Assembly: GCF_019649055.1 (NCBI RefSeq)
Contig: NW_026570223.1
Coordinates: forward strand, 496,001-560,000
Length of the DNA stretch: 64,000 bases
Origin: Paramacrobiotus metropolitanus
Lineage: Eukaryota > Tardigrada > Eutardigrada > Parachela > Macrobiotidae
Reading direction: 5' to 3'
Position numbers and translations under genes: made by a program. Below, piece after piece: positions 1 to 10,718 of the stretch (its first letter is position 1; every line of letters starts with the position of its first letter). A model generated the notes under the pieces. That model did no database searches, was not told where the DNA came from, and was given only the letters and a program-made list of their open reading frames with translations.

Positions 1-23
1 GTTTTCCATGCAACATTCCTGGT

Positions 24-2634
24 TTACGGACAAGCGAGTTGAGCCGGTGCGTTCACCTAAAAACCGGTGCCGGTTGATCACACAGCACACTTTTCACAAT
101 GTGGCGGTTATGTGGCATTTACCGTGTTGCCGGAAGTGTCCATGGTTCCACACACTGGATTGCTAGATGTATCGGTACCGCAAACCAGGATATTACCGCT
201 GCTCAGGCTCAATATGGTCTTGATGCTGCCGAACTGGGACTGGAAGGAAGTAATGTCGATTCCTTTGCCATTCTTAAATAACCATGTCGGACTGTCGGTG
301 GCATCTATCAAAAGCGATAACTATACGTGTACCGCTATGCAGAATATTTATATAATGAAAAAATTGGCTGCATTTATAAGCGATACATATTGGTACAAGT
401 TTATTAGTACATTGTATACCATAGGTATAAGTATCGCTGTTGAGCATCGTCTGGATGTTGGCCCCTCCAAAGGAATTGAAGTTGACACAGTTGTACTTGG
501 TGGCACCGCTGACAATCGTGCAATCGCCAGATCCCGTTGGCTGTAATACCAAAAATGACACTGGTAATTTTCCTCAAAATGGCAGCACGTTTTTCGATGC
601 ACTAGCCATATGTCTATGAACAACGTTACACGTACATTTTTCAGCCAGACATCATTGCCTTTGTCTCCTTTGTCCCATCCCACAATGGGTCCAGATGGGG
701 CATCCAGGAAAACTTTACCAATGGGAACGGGATTACCGACCTGACCTACTTGACCATTCGCATCGATCTGCACTTCCACGGTACAATCACCTATAAATGT
801 CGTCACAGTTTGGTTCAAACGCTTTTTCGAAAAGCATCTCACGGAAACCGGTATGCGTACCGCTAAAAGCGTAAGTTTGGGAATTCATATCCGAACTGTC
901 GAGACGCACGATCTGATCGATACCGGATGAACAGAAGGAGCTCGGGCAGCTGCCGGCCACGTTGATGACAGCAGCACTGAAATCGCTTTCAATGTTGACG
1001 GCGTTCTTTCCCCGTTCGATCCAGTAGACTCCCTGATCGCCGTTCTCCACCCCCCAGGAGTTGGCAATGGTCCAGTAGGGAACTCCGTTGGAATCCGAGC
1101 ACCAGCCGATGATGCGGATGGCGTGGCCGCCCAGTTTGGTTGCCCCGTCGCCTGGTCCGCGATAGGCTCCTGAAAGTAGGCGGCGGTATTTAATATTCAC
1201 ACATTTGTACATGCATTGATACAATATACTGATATTATATAAAACTGCATTATTAACTGTATATTATGGCAGTTGCTTAAACGTAAAACATGCCAACCTT
1301 GAGTAGGTTTCCAGTCCTGCCAGTCACTCCAGTCCTCGATCCCGGCGGTAACCGGACCATTGGTCATGATTTCAATCTGAATGTCTTTCACGATCTCGTC
1401 AATTTCTGTTTGGTTTTTGGCGTCCTTTAAACTGTGCACCCAGTACGAGTCATCATCTAGAAGAATCCAATTTTAATTAACTATCCGTCAAGTGCTCATA
1501 CTGGCGACCCAGTTTTCTGGGCAAGCGCGTAATTAAACTGACTTGTATGGAAATCATCGGCAACCGTTGTCGGATTGTAATCAGGATTCGTGCAGTCCGA
1601 TGGGCAGTTAAGAGGTGCCGACTCCGATAAGTCCGGATACGGTGCACATCCCACACTGGCGGAGCCGCCGCCCGTAATGTACCCTTTGATGGCCGCATTC
1701 TGGTACGCTCTCTCGGTGTAGTATGGGTTCTTGCAGCTGCAATTGGGCAGTAGATATAATTATTTAATCTAGATAGTATTACGAAGAGTTCTTGGTACAC
1801 ACATTTGCAGTGGGGTTTCCTCCGGTCTGTAGCATGCCGCCAATTGCAGCGCTGACACATACGTCTGGTCAGACTGTCCGGATGCGATACACAGCCGATC
1901 GGATATCACGCTGGAAGATGACACAGCCTACAGCAGAAAAGAGCCAATCAAAACATGTTTGCCAGAAAACCGCTGTTTCAGTTTATTATGGCTTGTATGT
2001 ATTGGCAACAACTAATATTAATTAAGGCGTTACATGTTGGCGGTAAGTACATGTAAACGAATTTTTCGAATCGGTTTAGTTTGTTCCACACGTCAACATC
2101 CGGTATTATGGTTAAATATACAATTCATTGTCAGGTAATATCACCGCGCTCAAATTTGCGTTAATTTAACCGGTATTGCCTGTTAAAATTTATTAAGTGT
2201 TTCAGTTTGAAGTTACCCAGCACGTGTTGCATTGTCCTTGTTGGCGGATTTCTTTGATACTCTGACAGTCTGGCCACCGTGTGCGGGCATCAAAACAGTC
2301 GGGAATATTAACAACGGCTCGGTTCTTTCCGTGCGAATGTTTCTTGAATTGGGGATGCTTCTTTTTCTCTTCATCCGGCATATCTAGTGCTCCTCCGTGC
2401 ATGGGCTGTATCTTACGGCGCGTGTTCTGCGGTGTATTGCTGGGATTTTTCGGGGACACTTGCGGCTGTTTGTTACTGGGCACAGCACTTCCCGAGGGTG
2501 CCGGAACCGCATTGCTAAAAATTTAAAAGCGTTATGTGTTGTTTACAAATATGTTACACATGACATTATTTATAATCGGCTTACGTGTATGCGACACCGA
2601 GCAGAATCGCTGCGAGGATACAGAGACGGCTCAT
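24..2634 (-). CDS. Cathepsin B-like cysteine peptidase with C-terminal extension, copy A
   Basis: Papain-family (C1A) peptidase of cathepsin B type, predicted secreted or lysosomal. Ten exons in transcript order: 2585-2634, 2217-2514, 1803-1927, 1543-1736, 1298-1456, 861-1169, 636-790, 420-540, 123-304 and 24-56, giving 541 residues in one frame. The start is the ATG opening a signal peptide (MSRLCILAAILLGVAYT). A basic, Pro-rich leader follows to about residue 90, then the mature-type start IPDCFDAR. Catalytic Cys is about residue 115 (QGQCNTCW, last codon of exon 2), His about 291 ([10 protein letters not shown]), Asn about 312 (NSWG). The domain ends near 345. The remaining ~200 residues are a Cys-containing extension I do not recognise. 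Human cathepsin B has 339 residues. The terminal exon codes for about 10 residues (VNAPAQLACP), fixed by comparison with copies B and C. The exon 4 donor is GTCAGT, weaker than the others. Copy B lies 1.2 kb away in the same orientation, so tandem duplication is likely. Confidence 0.9.
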
Positions 2635-3847
2635 TGTGACCTTTTAGTTATGCTATAAGCTCCAACTGTTCAATCAACTGACCGATATACAAAAACGCTG
2701 CATAGAAAAATCAAATTTATATACAAGCGCACGTGTACGACGCTGCATGCTTCTCGGTAACGCTTGACGGCAGTCAGCAACTTATTTGCAGACTTTGCAG
2801 ATGTGTGTTTTTGAAAGTGCCTTGAACTGGCTTTCCCCTCTTCAACAATGCTTGGGCTAATGGCGATTCAAAGAAAACCAGGAATTTAAATTCAGTGCAC
2901 TTTTGTCATTCTCGGTAATCTTACCTTGAGGGGCGCTGAATTCTGCCGGGATGGGCAAACGCGTGTCCCGTTCGTGGAAATTTTCGGCTGATGTGCAGAA
3001 TGATGGGCTAATACCACGTATTTGTCTGCCAGATGAAGTGGTTTTTCCCAAAATGTCGCGTTAGTTTGCAAACGTCAGTATGTTGTGTCGGAATTTTACA
3101 GGTCGAAAATGTCACGCTTAGACCGCCGTTGTTTGCTGGTGATCTCATGAAGTAATGTACCCGCTTATAGATTTTTAGCTGTTTAACAAGTTTGCGTGCG
3201 TCGCACGAGAATGTACTGCAATGTACTGTAGTACAAATATTTTTACTTAACATAGAATCAATTAAAATTATATTGAACAATAACTGATGCTTCAGCGTCC
3301 TCGTGCACAACAAATGAACAGAAGAAATGCATGATCGATGTATGACTTACGGAAAGTCTGTTCTAAATTACGTACCTACTGGAGAAACTGTACCGGCAAA
3401 CTCGGCAAGAAAATTTTTTCCAAAAGATTGCCGCATTGTACTATATTATTCAACGCCGCCGTAAAGTTTTGTTTGGGTTTGAATTATTTATAATTATTAG
3501 ATGTCTGATGACTCGAATATCTCGATGTCGTTTGATGTTTCGATTTTTTGTAATTTTTTTCAAGTTTTTAAATACAATATTTAACATGGATTATTGAGTC
3601 GGCATACACTCAAGACTCAAGTAACATGACCAGGTTGTGCGCCACCAGAAAGCATTTCACCAATAGACAGCATGATTTACTTCACATGGGGCGCTTTTCC
3701 AGGTTCGAACCTGAGCAAGGATCCAGCAGACAGGAATTGATTTTAATGGTAACGACTGTACAGCTTAAACCTGACAGATATCTCCAGATGAACTATGATA
3801 GTGTATCAGTCCTGCATGCGCAGTTATCCGTAGAGATTACGAATCAG
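2635..3847. other. Spacer between cathepsin-like copies A and B
   Basis: Holds the promoter of copy A on its left and the 3' flank of copy B on its right. No exon with conserved content or convincing RNA gene was seen. The open frames here show no family resemblance. Confidence 0.6.
2716..2723 (-). promoter_or_regulatory. TATA box of cathepsin-like copy A
   Basis: TATATAAA on the minus strand, about 82 nt upstream of the start codon. Copies B and C have a TATA motif at nearly the same distance, which supports a conserved core promoter. The transcription start is inferred, not seen. Confidence 0.55.
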
Positions 3848-6430
3848 TTAACACTGGGTGAATGCGCTGCTAACGGAAGCCGGTGCAGATACCTAAGGTA
3901 TGAATGAAATGCTACCATTTAATAAATAGTCCTTGCAAAGTTACAATTTCAGGGCAGTAATACCGTCTTTCCGGAAGTGTCAAAGGTTCCGCAAACTGGG
4001 CTGCTGGAAGTCCTGGTACCACATACCAAAATATTACCGCTGCTCAGGCTCAGTATGGTGTTGACCTTGCTGAATTGGGACGTGAAAGATGTTTTGATGT
4101 TGACTCCGTTACCATTTTTGAATAGCCACGTCGGGCTTGTGTTATCTATTAACAGCAGTATAATTACGTATTAACGCAAAGCGGTTCCATCAAAACAGAA
4201 ATGAATTTAAAAAATATATCACTACATATAGGCGTACAATGTGAAATGTAAATAGAGATATTGGAGTGCTTAAATATTATACTAACCGTAAAGGTAGGTG
4301 TCTCCATTTAAAACAGTTTGGACGTTGGTTCCACCAAAAGAGTTGTACGCCTGGCAGCTGTACTTACTGGCCCCACTGACAACCGTGCAATCGCCGGATC
4401 CCGTCGGCTATCACCACAAAATAAGGCTCGGTTTTACTAGAATTCGCAAGCAAATTGTATGTTTTTAAAATTGTGGACCTACATTTTTCAACCACACATC
4501 GTTTTTGTCGCCCGTATCCCATCCAACAATGGGTCCAGATGGCGCATCGAGAAAAACTTTACCGATTGGAACCGGATTGCCCACCGGAGTTATCTGGCCG
4601 TTATCATCGATCGTTACTTGCACAGTACAGTCACCTACAGAACTTTGCTGTAAGATATTGTATAAAACTTATGTTGTAAGATGTAGCAAAATTCCAATAA
4701 TTATGGCATTGCACTGTATAGCTTAACGTACCGTTAAAAGCGTACGTCGCAGAGTTCATATCAGAGCTGTCCAGGCGCACGATCTGATCGATACCGGTCG
4801 TGCAGAAGGAACTCGGACAGCTACCCGGCACTTTAATGATAGCTCCACTGAAATCACTCTCAATGCCAATTACGTTCTTGCCCCGCTCCACCCAGTAGAT
4901 TCCCTGTTCACCGTTTTCCGTGCCCCAGGAATTGGCGATGATCCAATAGGGGACACCGTTAGAATCTGAGCACCAGCCGATGATGCGGATTGCATGGTGA
5001 CCGTTTTGCTTAGCGCCGTCACCGGGTCCACGATAGGCACCTAAAATTACTCGGAGAAATTAAGATCGTATTATCATTCGTATAATGAATGCAAAGGACA
5101 GCAGATCGAACCTTGCGTGGATTTCCAATCTTGCCAGTCGCTCCAGTCCTCTACACTGGCCGTTACTGGACCGTTGGTCATGATTTCCGTCTGCATATCT
5201 TTCACAATCTGAGTTATTTCCGCTTGATCTTTAGGATTGCTTAAACTGTGTACCCAGTACGAGTCATCTACGAGAGAAACCTTTTTTCAGCATTGCCGTA
5301 TAAATAGTAAAGACCTGATGAAAATGGAAATTTGAAAACGTATTTTACAGCCAACCTGAATTGTGCAGCTGATTTGTCACGATATTGATGTTTATTTTTA
5401 AGCAAAGTTTCAACTTTTTTTACCTGTACGCATGTCGTCAGCCGGGCTTGTCGGTGTATAATCAGGGTTCGTGCAACTATCGGCTGGACAGTTCAGGGGC
5501 GCAGAATCCGGCAACGATGGATAGGGAGCACATCCCACGCTCGGGCTGTCACCACCCGAAATGTAGCCCTTCATCGCTGCATTGGCGTACGCTCTCTCGG
5601 TGTAGTATGGGTTGTCACAACTGAAATTAAATTTTCACGATGGTATATCCAATGCAGACGTGAATTACTAAAGAGGGAAGTATATAGTGCGGCTCGATCG
5701 TACTTACATCTGCTGGGGAGTTTCGTCCGGCCTGTAGCATGCCGCCAGATGTAGCGCTGAAACGTACGTTTGGTCAGCTTGTCCGGATGCAATGCATAAG
5801 CGATCGGATATTACACTGGAGGATGATACAGCCTGCAGCGGAAAAACAGCCAATTAAAAAAAGCCTTTCATAAAATTAGGTAAGTATTTGAATTTACACG
5901 CTTGTATGGTTTATTGGCGATCGTTTTAGACCGCGTATATATGGTTTATCGGCAATAATGCGCATAAAATTTAACCAGCTACTAAATTAAAGCAGTTGTT
6001 ATAACGTTACCCAGCAGGTGTTGCATTGTCCTTGGTCTCGGATCTCCTGGATGCTTTGGCAGTTTGGCCACTGCTGGCGTGCGTCAAAACAATCCGGGAT
6101 AACAGCCACAGTGCGGCTCTTCCCTCTGGAATGACGTTTGAATTTAGGATGTTTCTTTCGCTCTTCCTCGGTCATTTTCAGTGCTCCTCCATGTCTGGGT
6201 TCCTTTTTTCCACCGTGCGGGTGATGCGGTCTCACAAGGGGCAGACTGCTGCCGTTATTCAGCGTCCGAACTGCCAAGCGATGCGGAGGAGCCATCGGAA
6301 CCGCATTGCTAAAGATATATCGAGATAAATGCTGTTTTGTAATGTAAAATGCTAATTCCGCGTTAGTGTGGTAGATTTACCTGTACACGATACCGAACAA
6401 AATCACAGCGAGGATGCATAGACTGTCCAT
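3848..6430 (-). CDS. Cathepsin B-like cysteine peptidase with C-terminal extension, copy B
   Basis: Closest paralogue of copy A, with matching exon number, phases and nearly matching exon lengths: 6381-6430, 6011-6308, 5708-5832, 5424-5620, 5112-5267, 4732-5040, 4483-4634, 4287-4407, 3964-4145 and 3848-3892, giving 544 residues. The signal peptide begins [16 protein letters not shown]. The leader contains [14 protein letters not shown] before IPDCFDAR. Triad: Cys ~115 in QGQCNTCW, His ~291 in [11 protein letters not shown], Asn ~312 in NSWG. The region matching the cathepsin B occluding loop is short and lacks the adjacent His pair. The last exon, 45 nt, codes for [14 protein letters not shown] and stop; copy C ends almost identically, which fixes this exon. 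Reading through the last intron instead would add only VLLP before a stop. Function inferred from family: endopeptidase, possibly digestive. Confidence 0.9.
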
Positions 6431-7764
6431 GGTGACCTTTTGATCAAGCCAGCAGTGCCAAACGTGACATCCGGTGGACCAATATTTTGAAACAGCATGG
6501 TAGAGCCGGATTTTATACGAGACGTACACAGTGAGTGTTAACGGCGTTGCTTGTTTCTGGGAAGCGTCAGGCTACAATCAGTCGGTTATTTGCGGCAATT
6601 TCAGATTAAGGTGTAAGATGTCCTTATACAGAAGTATACGGCTTTAAGAATATCAAATATCTGTACAGTGTCTATTCCAAGAAGTCCAGGGACATTTAAA
6701 TTCCGTCTTCCCTCGGCATTTGCGGTATTTATGCCCTCAGAGGCAATAAATTCTGCGTTCATGTGTCAGCGCGTGACCCTCTCGTGCAAAATTTCACGCC
6801 GTTTGACCGAAATAATGTGGCAGTAACGCATAGGTTAACAGCGATCTGGAATTTTATCCTTTTGATGTCTAGCCAATTTGACGTCAGAATGTAGAGTCAA
6901 AATCATACAGGCCGAAAATGCAAGAGCTGTATCGTAGTGCATAGTGCATACGACGGCACTTCAGATGGACATACCTTACCATTAGCTTGTACCGATATTT
7001 GCAAGTACTGTACTTACAGTGTATTGTACACCTGCAGTCCATAATTATATATAGAAGTACACATGCATATAATCATAGCTATATTTGTGTATGACCGTTA
7101 ACTATGTACCTGGAGTATATCTAAACTTAGGCCGACTGCAGTTCTCGTAATCGCAAAAGCAATGCATACGATAAATCAAACGCAAAGCTTTTATAAGACA
7201 TTATTGAGCACGAGATTATAGTTATTCGGAACGTACGTTGTAGCGTGTTTTTAATTCGGAAATACTTATGCAGAATTAAAGAAAGCCAAACGTAGTTTGG
7301 CATGCAGCCCACGTTTATAACTTCATAAGCCCACGTTTTAAATTCTTGATCCTTTCAAATACTGGTTTCAGTTTTGATTTAGAATTGAAAATAGCTGATC
7401 ATAAAGTAACAAAAGCAAGATTAGTCTTATCAGATTAGCAATATCTAAACATGAACATTTTCAGCGTTTCATCGTCTCTTGAATCTCGCGGCGATTTTCG
7501 AATACATGCAGTACGTTTCAGACTGTCATATTTTGTATGCAATAACAAATAGGAGCGATATTTGGAAGTATTCAAATGAAATCGAAATTTGTTGGCACGC
7601 GACCGGATAATACCAAACCATTTGTAACTGCCTTTTTAAAATTCTGCGGTGATTTTAATGAATGACATACATAATAGCAGTTGAACAGGGGAGCTAATCA
7701 AATTATGACCTTTAGAATCTTACTGCAGCTACGGTTAGATACAGTCGTCTAGACGAGTTTGCAA
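6431..7764. other. Intergenic region upstream of copy B
   Basis: AT-rich spacer with the copy B promoter at its left end. No supported gene was seen on either strand. Confidence 0.6.
6511..6517 (-). promoter_or_regulatory. TATA box of cathepsin-like copy B
   Basis: TATAAAA on the minus strand, about 81 nt upstream of the ATG. The bases next to the ATG (AAAGGTCAC[A/C]ATG) are shared with copy A. Confidence 0.55.
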
Positions 7765-8127
7765 TTAGCAGCTAACGTAATCCCAGGTCACCCGGATCCG
7801 GCCGGTATCCAGTGAGGCCAGGCGTTGAAAAGCGCCGGGTGATAAGTCAATCGATCCACTTGCACAGCCGTCACATTTATCCACAATCTTCACCTTGACC
7901 TGTCTGCCACCAGCTCGGACGCTGGCGCATGTTCGGCAGACCGCGGCCGTGTTGGGATTGGCATGCCATCCATACTGGGAAGGACTAATGGCAGCTACCA
8001 GTTGGTTGTTGTTGCTCCACTGACCGCACGCGCCCAGTCCCACATCGTACCACGTGGCATCGCCGCTGAAGGCGAAGGCCCCGCAGACCAGCGCCAAGAA
8101 GTAGAGAATAACCATACAATGCGACAT
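7765..8127 (-). CDS. Small secreted double-psi beta-barrel (expansin/RlpA-like) protein
   Basis: Single exon, 120 residues. Residues 1 to about 19 are a signal peptide (MSHCMVILYFLALVCGAFA). The rest is one double-psi beta-barrel domain: GDATWYDVGLGACG opening, NPN and CRTC in the middle, VKIVDKCDGC, then IDLSPGAFQRLA and RIRVTW at the end. This order is typical of RlpA-like/barwin-like/expansin domain-1 proteins, including small fungal secreted ones. No second carbohydrate-binding domain is present, and the HFD motif of plant expansin domain 1 is missing, so wall-loosening or lytic activity cannot be assumed. Six or more Cys suggest disulfides. It lies alone between cathepsin-like copy B and PGAM5, same strand. 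The lack of introns among intron-rich neighbours would fit horizontal acquisition or retroposition, but intron loss is equally possible. Confidence 0.85.
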   Translation of the reverse strand: MSHCMVILYFLALVCGAFAFSGDATWYDVGLGACGQWSNNNQLVAAISPSQYGWHANPNTAAVCRTCASVRAGGRQVKVKIVDKCDGCASGSIDLSPGAFQRLASLDTGRIRVTWDYVSC

Positions 8128-9699
8128 TTTTCCGAAAATTGTTGCTACACTTTGACTTTCCGATACAGTATAATTCCTTAATAGTTCCTGAACAAAATAG
8201 AGAAGTCTATAAGGATTTAGTTTATAAATGCTTGCTTTTTATACGCTTGTCTGCAACATGGTAAATTTGGCTCCTGTGATGAAATCGTCATTTCTGGCTG
8301 GTAATGCGTTGGGTATGTAGATGCGCGTATACTATTGCGGATTTAGTTGCGGACTTCCTGTTTCCTGTTAACGCCTTTGTGGTGTGGCACCTGATTTTTG
8401 CGATTTCATTGGGTCATTTCCGTTGCTGACAAGCTACGAGAATTTCTGTTTTAAGAAACCGATTAAAGTTCAACTGTTATCTGCACAAGGTCTGACGTAT
8501 ATCACCAAAAGATCTGAAAGGATATCAACAGGGAATGGCTGTGCATGGCAGTGCCATGCTATCCTACAGTAGACGAAAAAGCAAAAGTTAAGATGTAAGG
8601 TTACGAAAAGTGGCGCGCATGCATCATTGCTTAGTGCTTGGGACTCTTCGGTCCATTGGAGAAAACCTGATATGCAGTCGTGGTAAATGTGTCTCTCTTG
8701 ATCGTTCATCAAAACGTAAGAACATATTATGGAACTGGCATACTTCTACGCAAACTGAATTGTTCTATAAGATTGCCTAGTCATGATGCAACCGGAAATA
8801 GGTGTGTCTCTTTTTCTGCCATGTACAGTGTTATAGCATGAAGCCTGGACTGCGCATCTATGTTGAGATTTCTTGCATCCCAGTGGTAAATCAAGTTAAG
8901 GAGCATATATGCAGCCTGAATAGAGATCCATCCAATAACCAGAGTAACAGTAGCCCTTGTAGCTGTATCTCTGGTTCTCACAATCTGGAATATTTTTGGT
9001 AAAACGAAGCTCCGACGGATACTATTAATTTTCTTATTACACATCATCATGAGCGTGATGACGCGCAATATGTGGCTCCCAGCGCGTAATACTTGTTCTT
9101 AAATTATTGTCTCAAGGAAGGTCCACGCCCACTTGTAAATGTGGATGAATTTAAGGGTGGGAGAACACGGCCTCCCACAAAGGAAGAGGTTATTGGTCAA
9201 AGGAGAAAAAATTTAGGAAATGAAAATGATCCAAAAACCGACTACAGATATATCCACAGGAAATGTATGAGATTATATCAGCAGCCACCGATAAAGGCTG
9301 CTCCATACATGCATCAAACACAAAGCGACAGACACTATGTACTATGCCCTACGCTTCCATTCCGCTTCAATTGCATGAAATATTATTACAGTCGTATAAG
9401 AGGTCAGTATTAATGTGCATTGAAATTATTAATACTTAATTTCATGACAGATACAAGTACAACAGAGGTTCGGAGAGCCTGGAAGCATACATAGAGCTCA
9501 AAGTTGCTGGGGTCATACAGCTTGCTGACAACGAGCGGCATGTTCTGCTTATAAGATAACTCGTCCAAAAACTGAATATAATCCACAGGGGTACTCCAAG
9601 TTTATTTTCAAAACTGTCCTGCTGTAGTACAGTTACGCGTTGCTCGCGATAAATTAACCCATATACATTTGTATAAGTTTAAGGTCCGCCATTGGTCAA
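8128..9699. other. Unresolved region downstream of PGAM5
   Basis: No complete gene could be built. On the minus strand 8781-9068 has a hydrophobic stretch (ATVTLVIGWISIQAAYMLL), and a frame near 9440-9600 reads VDYIQFLDELSYKQNMPLVV. On the plus strand 9125-9270 gives a charged open stretch (EFKGGRTRPPTKEEVIGQRR). Each could be an exon or chance. A possible PGAM5 poly(A) signal (AATAAA, minus) lies near 9598-9603. Confidence 0.35.
8236..8243 (-). promoter_or_regulatory. TATA-like motif of the double-psi barrel gene
   Basis: TATAAAAA on the minus strand about 110 nt upstream of the ATG, similar in placing to the TATA boxes of the cathepsin genes. Confidence 0.4.
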
Positions 9700-10626
9700 T
9701 TACAAATCTTTTGCTGTCAGGACACCGGGTTTGGAGGTGCTGAGCTGCGATGGTGTCCACTTGGAATTTGTTGCTGTAATCAAAGCATCCGGCAGGTGGC
9801 TGGAGTCACCGTACTGTCGCAGCATGACCCGCCCATCCGGTGCAATGTCAATGCGGGTTATACTAGCATGGATCAACGGCATGGCTATGGCTTGATTAGG
9901 AACCTGCAGTGCTCTACAATTCACAGGCATATTTCACAATACATATAATATCTCCTAATTTATAGCATATACATAAATCCTAGCTCCATGCAAATAAATG
10001 TTAACAGTTTTTTACATACCGATCGACAAAATACCGTATAATGCTCGAATGCGTCATAATCAACTCGTAGGAATCATGCTTTTGCTCAGGGGAAGCACGG
10101 TGGATGAATTTATTAAATGCTTTCTGGCGACGCTCCTTATCGCTCTGCCAAACAAAATAAACGGATCTTTAAGAACTGTGGGAAAATCTATCATCGATAG
10201 CCTATCGACGATAGGTCTTCCACATACTTCCGACGGACAACTCCATATTAAATTGGTTGGTTGCAGTTCCATCCCGGGAAGAAATTTTGCAGCAATTCCT
10301 GCCGCTTGTTGTGTGCGATGTTTGCTGGAGACGACAAAGGTCTTCGACCAGTTATAATGCAAAGAAGCGAGAGCTTTGCCTAGAGCTTCCATTTGTTGCA
10401 CTCCTATAAACCCGGAATTTTTTTATGTAGATCGCGGTTATTAGAGACCGTCAGCAGGAATAGCTTCTTGTCAAGATTTACCAAGCGGTGACATTTCAAT
10501 TTTTTCCTCCGGCTCCGAATACTCGTAATGACCATGACGTAGCAAGAAGATGTTCCGGGTGGCGGTCACCGTGAGATTCTCTCCCATACGTGGATGCCGA
10601 TTATCCCAATCTATTGCGTAATGCAT
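9700..10626 (-). CDS. Pgam5: PGAM5-like histidine phosphatase (Ser/Thr phosphatase)
   Basis: Phosphoglycerate-mutase-fold phosphatase; family members dephosphorylate Ser/Thr (and His) residues and usually act at mitochondria. Four exons: 10482-10626, 10228-10403, 10020-10144 and 9700-9913, giving 219 residues. The N-terminal WDNRHP motif of the family (residues 7-12) precedes the phosphohistidine motif LLRHGHY (His31). Arg78 sits in SSKHRTQQ, where vertebrate proteins have SSMTRA. The second His is His139 in MTHSSIIRYFV. The C-terminal ITRIDIAPDGRVMLRQYGD matches the conserved end of PGAM5. The start is the ATG reading MHYAIDWDN. It leaves no N-terminal membrane anchor, so either this is a short soluble form or an upstream exon was missed. 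The acidic LREG segment of vertebrate PGAM5 is not evident; WSCPSE stands in its place. Activity is therefore likely but not certain. Confidence 0.85.
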
Positions 10627-10718
10627 CAGCAAAATTTATTGTTTTACAGTCAAGGTGTCACGTGCGACAGCACCGCAGGCTTCGTCGGCGCAAATTTTAA
10701 GATTTCTTCAGCAATGAA

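Noticed and set aside
3700-3722. GGTTCGAACC, resembling a tRNA T-arm
   Set aside because: It is a 10-bp palindrome with no A box, acceptor stem or anticodon arm at suitable distance on either strand.
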